Origin: Anastatus disparis
Taxonomy: Eukaryota > Arthropoda > Insecta > Hymenoptera > Eupelmidae
Assembly (NCBI GenBank): GCA_017163975.1
Contig: JAFFSR010000299.1
Coordinates: 979,501 to 1,043,500 of the forward strand
Direction: 5' to 3'
Length of the DNA: 64,000 nt
Under the pieces are notes generated by a model. It saw nothing but the letters and a program-made list of their open reading frames with translations. It was not told where the DNA came from and ran no database searches. Below, piece after piece: positions 45,798-57,425 of the stretch. The translations under genes and the position numbers were made by a program. Position 1 is the first letter of the stretch. Each line of letters opens with the position of its first letter.

Positions 45798-47109
45798 TTG
45801 AACATATAATAAAACAAACGAATAGAGTGAATGAATACATGCGAACGAATGGGACAGAAAGAACGTATATAACCGAGAGAACGAGTGTGATAGAGCACGC
45901 GAACATATCAGAGAGAACGAATGAAGTATAGTGAACGAGCGGGGAGAGCGAACGAGTATACAAGCGAACAAAGCGAACAAGTAAACAGAGCGAACAAGTG
46001 AACAGAGTGAACGTGAATAAGTTATAGTAATCATAACTTCCATTGATTCAATAAAACAAATAATTAAATTCAAATCGACGTGATTAAATAAATTAAATAC
46101 ACATATAAAAATTTTTGTATATTAATTTTCATAAATGTGTATATGTATGTGGATATATGTGTATATTTTATAAATTTAATAAATAAAGTGACAAGGTAAG
46201 TCCTGGGACGGTAGACTGGTTCCCAACGAAAATAAAATAATTTTTGTTGTGAAGAACTCAATTGTCCGAACCAAGTTCGGCCATAACAATAGTATTGATT
46301 ATGCAACATATAAGGGTGTTGATCAAACAGATGATAATATTTATTTAAATTATCCAATAGAAATGTTAAATAATATAAGAGAAGGATTACCTCCACATGA
46401 ACTTAATTTAAAAATTGATGCCGTAATAATGCTGATTAGAAATTCAATTATAAAAGATGGATTATGCAATGGAACACGATTAAAGATAACGAGATTATTC
46501 AAATACAATATAGAAGCTGAAGTAATTAAAGGCGAAAATAAAGGAAATAAAGTTTTTATACCGCGTATTACATTAAGCACAAATGAATCATCGTCTTTAC
46601 CATTTATTTTATATAGATAACAATTCCCTATTGTATTAGCTTTTGTTATAACTATAAATAAATCACAAGGTCAAAGTTTTGAAAACAAAACAGAACAGTA
46701 GGAATATTCGTAAAAAAACTTTTATTTTCACATGGACCATTATATGTTGCTCTTTCAAGAAGTAAAAATTCTTCTAAAATACATACATATTCAAAATGAA
46801 TTAGAAAATAAAAATGAATTAACCAATATAGTATGGAAAGAAGTACTAGAGAAATAACAAAAAAAAAAATAACTTCAATTTTTTTAATATTAAAAATATA
46901 TTTATATTTCTTACATACTAATAAAACATTTGTTTTCTCAGATATAACATAATGAAAAAATAAAAACACTTCAAATTTTCTATAAAATAAATTTAATATA
47001 AAATAATAAAAAAGAAAATAAAAATTAACTTAAAATTTTCCATAAAAAAAAATAACAAAGTTATTTAAAGTACAATTTAATTAATACTGATAATAATTAA
47101 CATTATAAA

Positions 47110-47496
47110 ATGGAATAGGATCCAGTTTCAAATGAGAACATTGTTGTAGAAAACTTACAACATCAAGAATAATTAGATGATTTAAATAACCAAATAAACG
47201 AATTTGAAAGATTTCAAGAGCAGTATAAAGAATATATGGAAAATTTGAATAAATATACAGATTTATCTAGATTAAATAATGCAATTAATAACTATATCGG
47301 TATTGAAAATGAAAAACTTCATTTTGAAAATTGGAACAACGTAATATATTATTATAAATATATGACCAATAAAATTATTCAATATAATTTAGAAATACGT
47401 GATCCAATAATGGAATATTATATCACAACTCATAATACAATATATTATGAATATTTATTAAGTATTATTGCTAATATAATTTTCTTTATATTATAA
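47110..47496 (+). pseudogene. 128-codon accessory frame downstream of Helitron 2 helicase
   Basis: A single frame from ATG to TAA with two internal stops near the start (TAG at codon 3 and TAA at about codon 20), both positions one C-to-T step from glutamine codons. The sequence is helical, with LNNQINEFERFQEQYKEY then a Tyr/Asn-rich middle, and a hydrophobic C-terminus (SIIANIIFFIL) that could be a membrane helix. No family recognised. It may be a Helitron accessory gene or captured gene. Confidence 0.4.
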
Positions 47497-48087
47497 AATA
47501 TAATATATAATATATTTAAGTAATAAATCAATATAAATAATAAATATATCTTTTATAATAAAGAAAATTAATCAAATATATTAAAAAAAAAAATTGACAT
47601 ACATTTTATACATCAAAAAGACTTAATTGCATTAAGATATATTCAAAAAGAAATAAATAAAATTTAATAAAATAGAAAATATATGCTTTACAATTTTATT
47701 TATGAAGAACATGGATTACTAATTAATTGAATTAATATTATTATAATTATGATAATGGCATTAAAAGTTGAAAAAAAAAATTATAATCTTATTATAACTT
47801 ATACATTTTTAATAAATTTAAATATAATAAAATGTTTAAACAATAAATAAAAAATTATTTTATGAAACAAAAAAAAAATTAATAAATTTCATATCGTTAT
47901 ACATCATATTATATTAATTTTTTTAATTAATGAATAATATTAAAAATTATTCATTATTAAATAAATAATCAATAATTTTAAGAAAAACAAACATGAAAAT
48001 ACATTCTAATAATTTTGTAAAAATTATTTTAATATATCTTTTTTAATACCAGCAAGAAAGTCAAGGATATTAAAAAACAATATAGAT
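47497..48087. other. AT-rich 3' region of Helitron 2
   Basis: No gene. A segment at 47590-47660 (TTTTATACATCAAAAAGACT...TTAAGATATATT) resembles 57428-57480 on the far side of the nested transposon. This could be a local duplication. Confidence 0.4.
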
Positions 48088-50130
48088 CGCCCATTCTCTG
48101 TGAAATTAGTGGACAAAAAATTTTTTTTCGCTAAAAATTTGTAAAATGCTTCTTTTTTGTATTCTGGACCACTCAGAATTTTTTTAAGATATTTTTAGGG
48201 ACTAGTTTCAGAGCTACAAAACTTCAAAGTTGGGCTAAAATCATATTTTTGACATTTTTGACTATTTTCAGGCTTAAATCACTCATTTGGGTTGCATTTA
48301 AGGAATACATTACTGAGAAACTTTTTTCTTCAATGTATTCTAGATTTTCAGAAAAAAGTTATTCCAATGTGCTAATGTAGCTATCCGCTAAGCTAAAACT
48401 ATTTAAATCATTGAAATACAAGTTTTGGGTTTTCGAACCAAGATATCTGGTCAGGGAAGATCATCGGAGTAGGTTATACATGTACAAATATACCTTAAAA
48501 ATTTCAGAGTGGTGCGGCTTCTTGTTTTTTTTTTAAACAATGCAAATCCAACTAAAAATCATGAAAAATGTGATTTCTAGCTACAGATACTCATTTAAAT
48601 GTCAACTTGCACTTATCTGTTGCAGATGTCCCTTTGTAAGCATTCATAGAAATAGTTGTAAACTTAACAAATATTTTAAAATATGGAAAAATATCTTCTG
48701 AAAGGTTCAGAGTGGACCAAACCTTTGATATATGCCTATAACCTTTTTCTAAGATGTATCAGTTACACGATCAAAAACTAAAAATGCAGTTCTACCTATA
48801 TGTCAGAACTTTTTGTGTTAATTCATGAGAATCCTGTTAATTATCAGGTAATTCAAGTCCAACTGATTTCATCCACTGTGATATTGATTTCAAAATTGCA
48901 CTATACGGATCTTCAACGAACTGACCAAGAGAGGCTACAAGCTTTGGGTCTCAGATCCTGCTGGAACTTTATGAAAAGTTTTGGTTTGATATAACTAAAA
49001 GAAAGCTATAGCCTCAGAGTCTAACGCTGAGTAGTTTCCAAGTTAGAGCACATCACTTATGATTCTTACATTATTTGTTGGCAAATTTTTGTGAAAAATT
49101 TGCCAACAGAATTATCATGTAAAAATCATGTACGTTATCATATAAATCATTGTGTCATATTTGTAAAGTTATTTAATAATTTGTCTAGAAAGTAAACTGT
49201 CAGGTAACTCGACAATTTTATTAAACTTTCTTGTTTAAAAATTTTGCATGAAATTAAATCTGTTCTTTTATTAATAAATTATGTTAATTTCAGGTATAAA
49301 AAGAATAGCAAGAAAATAAATTACATTTAAAGACTTTTTAGTATCAAAGTGAAGAATTTTTGTTCAAGGGTTTGTTGAAAATTTTAAAAAATATGAAATA
49401 AGTCATCAGCCCTAACTTGGAAACTAAAACTTATCATAAAGTTCCAGCCAGATCTGAGACCCAAAGCTCGTAGCCCCTTCTGGTGAGATACAAAGAGACA
49501 CGAGTTCAGTTATATATCACTGACAATAAGAAAAATTGAATTAAATAATAATATATATCAATCTCTATTATATGTTGATTGTAAATATTTATTCAAATTA
49601 ATTCCAAGTTTCTATACACAATTACATTTAATTATTGCTATCATATCATGAGATTCAATGACAAATTGTCTGAAAATGTAAATTATGATAATCAATTTTC
49701 ATAGAATTTTGTTTGTTACTACTATAAAAATAATAAAACACATTTAAAAAATATAACAAGGATTAGAATTAATGATTTTCTGAAACTAAACTTAATAATA
49801 TACATCAGTATAGATACTTTAATCTTAACGAATCTCATTGAATGGAATTTAAGTCAGTGTGTGTTATACACTGAATCTATAAAAGAATATTATCATTTAC
49901 CTGTTATATACATCCATATTATAATATTATTCACCTGCATTGTTATAAAAAGAATGCTCGTTCACCCTGGACTTATACTAATTATTACCTGTAATTGAAA
50001 AAAAAATTATTACAAAGCATCAGTTTTATTATTTAAAGAAATCTTTTTCAATTTGTGAACATGAAATAAAATAAAAACTTATCTAAATTATCGTCTTCAT
50101 AGTCTAATATCCAATACAGGAACTACTTTC
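48088..50130. repeat. Left terminal inverted repeat of the 9.3-kb transposon
   Basis: Mirrors 54785-57421. Contains an inner imperfect palindrome at about 48950-49460 (GGAACTTTATGAAAAGTTTT ... AAACTTATCATAAAGTTCC) centred on TTGGCAAATTTTT/AAAAATTTGCCAA near 49090. Short frames such as 48800-48994 appear in both arms and are probably not genes. Confidence 0.9.
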
Positions 50131-50593
50131 ATCCACTTCATTAGTAATAGCTGCACGAATTTTTTCTATGTAACTTTCTTTTCTTATGTTTTTTTTAAAC
50201 TCCCAGAACCCGCTTCGAATGACTTACAGTTATGTCAATATGTATAATTTTCTTGAAAATAACTTATAAATAAATATTCTCTTAACATTTTAGGTGATTT
50301 AAAGTATATCTGAGAAAATTTATATTAGTATAATTACTTAATTATTGGATACTGTATTATTTTAAATTAAAAATAACAAGCAATACTTACAAAGACATAT
50401 TTACAATAAACGATAATTGGCTGTTATTGTTTATTTACATATTATATTTATTTTGGGAATTTTTTTATACATTATTGATGTAAATAACGAATACCAAGAT
50501 TAAAAAGCAGGCTGTTAATAACAGGGATTTTACATAATCCACAATTATTAACAGAAATTTGTTGTCAATATAATAAATATTAAGTAAAAAACC

Positions 50594-50727
50594 GTATACT
50601 CGTTAGAAAGAGAAAGAATGCAATGGGACCTTTCTCTATCTCTTTTTACTTGCATATGCGCAAGTGTAATTACAAACAGATAGACAAAGGGTCTCATAGT
50701 ATTCTTTCTCCTTTTAATGAGTATACA
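50594..50727. repeat. Hairpin 1 in transposase upstream region
   Basis: Arms GTATACTCGTTAGAAAGAGA... and its imperfect complement, about 38 bp with few mismatches. Confidence 0.75.
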
Positions 50728-50780
50728 GTTCCACTTACACACGAATCTATTGCTCGAGAAGAAAAGTTTCAGAATAAGGA

Positions 50781-50963
50781 TCGAATTTATAGTCGACACC
50801 CAACACTCAGCACTCAGATATCAACCCTCAGATCTCAAACTTCCCTTGTTTTGTATTTCCTATACATGTAGACATGTTTTATAGGGAACACGGAACAAGA
50901 TAAGTTTGAGATCTGAGGGTTGAGATCGGAGTGCTGAGTGTTGAGTGTCGACTATAAATTCGA
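50781..50963. repeat. Hairpin 2 in transposase upstream region
   Basis: Arms start TCGAATTTATAGTCGACAC, about 75 bp, with a central loop near 50870. Confidence 0.85.
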
Positions 50964-50987
50964 GCCTTAGGCCCCTGTTAATATTAT

Positions 50988-51218
50988 TATATAAAAACTG
51001 TTTACAAACGTATATTTTAAATGATAACGGTGCATACAAGTTGATACTCAGTTATTAAACATCATTTTGTCTTTATTTCTCTTATAAGAGAGTAAGTTAT
51101 AATGCTGTTCGATTACGGAATGTTGATTACATATTCGAGCCCACAGGAGTTTTAAGACTGTTAGGTACGATCTCGCCGTTATCATTTAAAATAAATGTTT
51201 GTAAACAGTTTTTATATA
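50988..51218. repeat. Hairpin 3 in transposase upstream region
   Basis: Arms TATATAAAAACTGTTTACAA and continuing to GATAACGG, about 48 bp each, separated by about 135 bp. Confidence 0.85.
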
Positions 51219-51458
51219 AACAGTATTAACGGTATTATTTTTTTAATTAAATTCATATAAGTTGATGTAATCATCGATATTTTATTTATGCTTTTTTAAA
51301 TTCAAAAATTAAGTGAGCATTCTTTTTAATTTTATAAATAGTCGAATATTACATATCTTACAAATACTCGTGTTAATGAAATTGATGTAGATCTGTCTAA
51401 TATTCGACTTCGTTTATTCACTTCTTTATAATTGATTTCAATTATTGGTTACAAAACA

Positions 51459-53686
51459 ATGTCGAGCGAGGAAATGTCACTTGACGAAACCGAAATCGTC
51501 CATGTAGAAAAGAAAAGACGTATAGCTTATAATAGATGCAGAAAGCCATTCGCCAGTGAAGAGATTTGTTCAGCAAAGTCATTGCGTAAAATATCAGAAC
51601 AAGTCTTGGCGAAATTCACTAAAAAATTTTCTTGTGAACCTCCATTAACACCTGATGATAGAATTTGTTATAAATGTAGGATAAAAATGTATACTGTCTG
51701 CGTTTCAACTGAAACATCACCATGTAATGTTCTTTATGTAAAATATTTTTACAATTTTAATATTTTTATTCAAATACTTCTTTATATCTTTTAATTGTTC
51801 TATAGATAGCACCCAAAATACAGAATCACCAGAAGATACATCAGATATTCCAATGCTTGTAGAACAACTTTTACATGACAACGAAGATGAAGTAGAGGTT
51901 TCTGTAAAAGATTTTAAGATGTTTGTAGATTTATTAGAGAATTTGAAGATGAAATACCACAGTACAGATACACATAAAATAGAAAAAGTCCAAATACTGA
52001 CCCTGCTACCATTAACTTGGTCATATGATGAAATAAAAAAACATTTTGGTACTACAAATTATTTGATTAACATGTCAAAAAAATTGCAAACTGAAGCAGG
52101 TCCTCTAGCAAAACCATCTATAAAAAAAGGTGATTAAAAATATTCATAAAAAAATAATAGGTGAAAAAATGAAACATAATTTAAATAAATTTAATAGAAC
52201 ATTTCAATTTGTTATATAAATGAAGTACAATTAAATTTTGGCAATAATTATTAAAATAAAATATAATTGGTTGAATATTATCCTGGTAAAAATTAATATC
52301 AATTAAAAATAATTTTAGGAAATCTTGTTTCTGAAACGATTCTGCTTTGTACATTTAAAGAGTTGTGCAGATTATTTTGTAATCAATTTTCATCTGATAT
52401 TCCAATAGGATTTTCTACATTTGCCAAATTGAAACCTAAATGTTGTGTATTAGCTGGTAGCAGTGGTACACATTCTGTATGTTTGTTCAATTCATCAAAA
52501 TGTCAAGTTGATGATATCAGGTATTTTCAATTTATTTTCAACATTTTTTACTCGGATAAATTTTTATAATATTAATTAAAAGAAAAAAAACACTTTTGTA
52601 GGTTGTAATTTAGAAAAAATGACAGAAGGCTATTCTCACCAGTTTAAGAAATATAAAGATATTTTGAAATTCATCATTTGTAATAAAAATAAAATGTCGA
52701 TGGCATACAAATGTTATTTTGGTGACTGCGACAAATGTCCTGGTGTTCAACGCTTAGAGTCTTACTTGACCATGATTTTTGATGAAAAAGAAATTGAAGA
52801 AGTTATCTATGCACAATGGGTGTTACCTCCTAGAGCCATTTTAAAAAATATTGTAGAGGACGTAAATGATTTCATTTCATCATTTTGTGATAAAATTAAA
52901 GCTTTACAGCCACATGCTTTTATTTCAATAGCACAATCTGAATATTTTAAAAAATTAAAAAATGAATTGAAAGAGGATGAAATTATGGTATGCCTAGATT
53001 TTTCAGAGAATTATGCTTTTGTTGCTCAAAACGCTCCACCTGGGTTTCACTGGAATAACGACCAGGCGACAGTATTTGTTACATATATTTATTATGTGAA
53101 ACATACTCAATTATCAGGCAAAGCATTTGTAGTAATTTCAAATAATTTAAGTCACGATACTGTAGCAGTTTATACTTATCAGCAACTACTAATTCTATAT
53201 TTAAAAGAAAATTTCAAAGGATTGAAAAATATTTACTATTTTACTGACGGAGCCCCTCAGCAGTTTAAGAATTTTAAAAACATTTTAAATATTTATTATC
53301 ATAGTGATGATTTTGGGATATCTGCAGAGTGGCATTTTTTTCCAACTGCACATGGTAAAGGTGCAAGTGACAGAGTAGGTGGTTCTGTTAAAAGAGCTGC
53401 AGCTAAAGCAAGTCTCACACTTCCAGCAACGCAACAAATTTTGGATGCAGTTACATTGTACGAGTGGTTGAAAAATAAAGAAAACTATACAAATGTTGAT
53501 TTTGCTTACTCGCCAGAATCAGATTACAATAAAAATTTAAAAAAACTGCAGAATCGTTTTAAAAATAGAAACAGGGTGAAAAACTTACAAAAGCAATATT
53601 TTATTAGTCCAATAGCAAATGGCAAAGTAAAATGCAAATTATTTTCTGGTTCAGTAGACTCCATTGAAGTAACAGTAATTGATTAA
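51459..53686 (+). CDS. Transposase-like gene of the 9.3-kb element, four exons
   Basis: Exons approximately 51459-51723, 51806-52129, 52319-52520 and 52602-53686; donors GTAATG, GTGATT, GTATTT and acceptors CTATAG, TTTTAG, TTGTAG. Exon 1 is Lys-rich with a Cys cluster (RICYKCRIKMY) that may be an N-terminal DNA-binding finger. The last exon (about 360 codons) holds candidate catalytic acidic residues: Asp in VCLDFSENYAFV (52997), Asp in YFTDGAPQQFKN (53246), then HGKGASDRVGGSVKR (53351). The D...D...(D/E) order and its position between inverted repeats indicate a DDE-type transposase. Superfamily unassigned. Junction phases for introns 1 and 2 agree, but exon 3 to exon 4 is off by one base, so either the junction is misplaced or there is a 1-nt defect. 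An AATAAA lies near 53747. Confidence 0.72.
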
Positions 53687-54155
53687 TTATTATATCTTTG
53701 TTTTTACATTTTTTTATATCGATGTTAAAATTTTAAATATACTGTAAATAAAGAATTCAATAATCCTGTCTATATTTTAATTATAACATGCAAATTTTTT
53801 TAATATATTTAAAACCTTTAACGGGTCGTCGGAGCTGTTGGAAACAATTTTTGCTTTTTTTATTGATAACTTTTTAATTTTATTATTTAAACAAATATAA
53901 TGACTTGTACGCACTACAGTATATTAAGAGAATTATTTTAGTGAAATAAGAAATCAATTGTGTTTTTTATTTTTTTATAAGATTCGAATGGAAATTAGAC
54001 ATAAAACTCGATAAACTTCACCTCAAAATACTATTTATTAAAAGATTGCAAGTAACTTTTTATTCCTAGTATTTTGGTAAATTTCTTTAGTTTTCCGCAC
54101 TCAAGTTTAAACTCACAAATTTTCTTACTGTAATGAAAAAATTCGATTTACCGTA
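53687..54155. other. Non-coding interior of the 9.3-kb transposon
   Basis: Follows the transposase stop; contains the polyadenylation-like AATAAA near 53747 and otherwise nothing recognised. Confidence 0.4.
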
Positions 54156-54578
54156 CCCTATTAAAAATATATATGTATTTCCAATACGTATTTTTACTAC
54201 GTATCTCAATTACGTAATAGAATTACGTAACTCCATACGTAGCTAAGTGTTCGAATTTGTGACGTGATTCTTATACGTATTTATTTAAAAAATACTTAAC
54301 TTTGATACGTTTTTGTTGTAAAAGTACGTAATTTTTAGACCTATATGCACTTAAAATATGCTAATAGAGGATACATATTTTAACTATATATAGGTCTAAA
54401 AAAAACGTACTTTTACAATAAAAATGTATCAAAGTTACGTATTTTTTAAATAAATACGTATAAGAATTATGTCACAAATTCGAACACTTAGCTACGTATG
54501 GAGTTACGTAATTCTGTTATGTAATTATGATACGTAGTAAAAATACGTATTGGAAAAACGTATACATTTTCAATAGGG
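54156..54578. mobile_element. Foldback MITE with CCCTATT ends and TACGTA words (family D, copy 1)
   Basis: 423-bp palindrome, ends CCCTATTAAAAAT and ATTTTCAATAGGG, TA on both sides. The arms contain many TACGTA/ACGTA hexamers. Centre near 54370. Confidence 0.9.
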
Positions 54579-54784
54579 TACTGTTTGCACGTATACTTGG
54601 AATTAAAATATTACTAGACTATTTGAGAAGGGGGGACCTCCGTCATGCTCTTAAGCAAAAATGTTTAAGTTTGTGAATTTAGTTCATTTTTTATTATATA
54701 GACAATATTTATTCAATATAATTATACTTATATTGTTTATTAAAAATTTCATTTTCATCTTCAATTTTATGATTCTTACCTTAC

Positions 54785-57421
54785 CTAAGTAGTTCCTGTA
54801 TTAGATATCAGACTATGGAGACGATGAGTCAGATAAGTTTTTATTTTATTTCATGTTCACAAATTGAAAAAGATTTCTTTAAATAATAAAACTGATGCTT
54901 TGTAATAATTTTTTTTTCAATTACAGGTAATAATTAGTATAAGTCCAGGGTGAACGAGCATTCTTTTTATAACAATGCAGGTGAATAATATTATAATATG
55001 GATGTATATAACAGGTAAATGATAATATTCTTTTATAGATTCAGTGTATAACACACACTGACTTAAATTCCATTCAATGAGATTCGTTAAGATTAAAGTA
55101 TCTATACTGATGTATATTATTAAGTTTAGTTCCAGAAAATCATTAATTCTAATCCTTGTTATATTTTTTAGATGTAATTTATTATTTTTATATTAGTAAC
55201 AAACAAAATTCTATGAAAATTGATTATCATAATTTACATTTTCAGACAATTTGTCATTGAATCTCATGATGTGATAGCAATAATTAAATTTAATTGTGTA
55301 TAGGAACTTGGAATTAATTTTAAAAAATATTTACAATCAACATATAATAGAGATTGATATATATTATTATTTAAGAAGGGGCCGAACTATCTGTCTTTGT
55401 CTAATAGCGTTTTTCATCATTTATGTAAACACTATCCGGTATAACAAGAAAAAAATAGCAGCCCCCGCTAGATATTAGTATAATAAGTAAATTTTGTAAT
55501 AACAAACAAATTTTTTTACTGCGTAGTTTTTGAATAATTAGAGACCTACCAAAAAAAGATAGGTTATATTCTAGATGGCTAGTAGGTCTCTAATTAGTCA
55601 AAAACTATGCGGTAAAAAATTTGATTGTTATTACAAAATTTACTAATTATACTAATATCTAGCGGGGACTGCTATTTTTTTCTTGTTATAAAGGATAGTG
55701 TTTATATCAATAATGAAAAACGCTATTAGACAGAGACAGATAATTCGGCTCCTTCTTAATTTAATTTTTCTTATTGTCAGTGATATATAACTGAACTCGT
55801 GTCTCTTTGTATCTCACCGGGAGGGGCTAAAAGCTTTGGGTCTTAGATCTGGCTGGAACTTTATGATAAGTTTTAGTTCGTTATAACTAAAAAAAAGCTC
55901 TAGCCTCAGAGTCTAATGCTGAGCAGTTTCCTAGTTAGAGCAGCTGACTTGTTTTATACTTTTTAAAATTTTTAACAAACTCTTGAACAAAAATTTTTCA
56001 CTCTGATACTAAAAGATCTTTAAATGTAATTTATTTTCTTGCTATTCTTCTTATACCTGAAATCAACATAATTTATTAATAAAAGAACAGATTCAATTTC
56101 ATGCAAAATTTTTAAACAAGAAAGTTTAATAAAATGGTCGAGTTACCTGACAGTTTACTTCCTAGACAAATTATTAAATAATTTTACAAATATGACACAA
56201 TGATTTATATAATAACTTGCATGATTTTTACATGATGATTCTGTTGGCAAATTTTTGTAAAAAATTTGCCAACAAACAATGTAAAAATCATGTAAGCTAT
56301 TATATGAATCAGTGTGTCAATCATGCACAGTTATTTGATAATTAATAAGAAGAACAATAGCAAGAAAATAAATTACATTTAAAGACTTTTTAGTATCAAA
56401 GTGAAAAATTGTTATTTAAGAGTTGGTTGAAAATTTAAAAAAATATGAAATAAGTGATGTGCTCTAACTTGGAAACTGCTCAGCATTAGACTCTAAGGCT
56501 ATAGCTTTCTTTTAGTTATATCAAACCAAAACTTATCATAAAGTTCCAGCAGGATCTGAGATCCAAAGCTTGTAGCCTCTCTTGGTCAGTTCGTTGAAGA
56601 TCAGTATAGTGCAATTTTGAAATCAATATCACAGTGGATGAAATCAGTTGGACTTGAATTACCTGATAATTAACAGGATTCTCATGAATTAACACAAAAA
56701 GTTCTGACATATAGGTAGAACTGCATTTTTAGTTTTTGATCGTGCAACTGATACATCTTAGAAAAAGGTTATAGGCATATATCAAAGGTTTGGTCCACTC
56801 TGAACCTTTCAGAAGATATTTTTCCATATTTTAAAATATTTGTTAACTTTACAACTATTTCTATGAATGCTTACAAAGGGACATCTGCAACAGATAAGTG
56901 CAAGTTGACATTTAAATGAGTATCTGTAGCTAGAAATCACATTTTTCATGATTTTTAGTTGGATTTGCATTGTTAAAAAAAAAACAAGAAGCCGCACCAC
57001 TCTGAAATTTTTAAGGTATATTTGTACATGTATAACCTACTCCGATGATCTTCCCTGACCAGATATCTTGGTTCGAAAACCCAAAACTTGTATTTCAATG
57101 ATTTAAATAGTTTTAGCTCAGCGGATAGCTACATTAGCACATTGGAATAACTTTTTTCTGAAAATCTAGAATACATTAAAGAAAAAAGTTTCTTCGTAAT
57201 GTATTCCTTAAATGCAACCTAAATGAGTGATTTAAGCCTGAAAATAGTCAAAAATGTCAAAAATATGATTTTAGCCCAACTTTGAAGCTTTGTAGCTCTG
57301 AAACTAGTCCCTAAAAATATCTAAAAAAAATTCTGAGTGGTCCAAAATACAAAAAAGAAGCATTTTACAAATTTTTAGCGAAAAAAAATTTTTTGTCTAC
57401 TAATTTCACAGAGAATGGGCG
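54785..57421. repeat. Right terminal inverted repeat of the 9.3-kb transposon
   Basis: Inverted copy of 48088-50130, with the MITE 55375-55755 as the main extra segment. The inner palindrome is present here too (about 55850-56550). Confidence 0.9.
55375..55755. mobile_element. Foldback MITE, TTAA-flanked, 381 bp (family A, copy 3)
   Basis: Ends GAAGGGGCCGAAC and AATTCGGCTCCTTC. TTAA at 55371-55374 and 55756-55759. The same length as, and closely similar throughout to, copy 2 at 30123-30503. The left arm of the host transposon has the empty site with a single TTAA. Confidence 0.94.
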
Positions 57422-57425
57422 AGAT

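Larger units (their letters stand above)
42555..46288. mobile_element. TG...CA-ended insertion with ATAG duplication (LTR-type, non-autonomous)
   Basis: Starts TGTGACATCCCATAG, ends TTCGGCCATAACA. ATAG is present at 42551-42554 and 46289-46292, and Helitron helicase codons join exactly across one ATAG. I found no pol domain and no clear second LTR, so it may be a large solo LTR or an LARD/TRIM-like derivative. GC-rich blocks at 44450-45420 repeat GCGTCACCGGTAAAAATAA and CCGACCGC words about three times. A minus-strand frame at 44657-44917 is unremarkable. It carries the MITE at 43063-43736 and a (TA)n at 45764-45791. Confidence 0.75.
41432..46860 (+). pseudogene. Helitron 2 Pif1-like helicase, split by a 3.7-kb insertion
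   Basis: First part 41432-42554: VMLPVQLRKFFA linker, P-loop DGPRGSGKTF (about 41845-41875, lysine retained), GGKIIILGADFRQILPV (about 42165-42215) and KLKKNVRS. Coding stops at ...MTYYS (42554) and resumes after the insertion at 46289 with IDYATYKGVD. It continues through LPPHELNLKI and DGLCNGTRLKI to a stop (46618) and an open QFPIVLAFVITINKSQGQSF, and ends around LFSHGPLYVALSRSKN (46725-46790). Several stops and frameshifts. Function as for Helitron 1. Confidence 0.88.
48088..57421 (+). mobile_element. 9.3-kb DNA transposon with ~2-kb terminal inverted repeats
   Basis: Ends CGCCCATTCTCTGTGAAATT and its complement, flanked by AGAT at 48084-48087 and 57422-57425. Left arm 48088 to about 50130; right arm about 54785 to 57421, where it is longer only because of the MITE at 55375-55755. 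Interior holds three small hairpins, a multi-exon transposase-like gene and another MITE. Arms are highly similar over their whole length, so insertion is fairly recent relative to the Polinton decay. Confidence 0.9.

Noticed and set aside
48800..48994. 64-codon frame found identically in both arms of the 9.3-kb transposon
   Set aside because: Its duplication follows from the inverted repeat; no domain or codon signal supports a gene.
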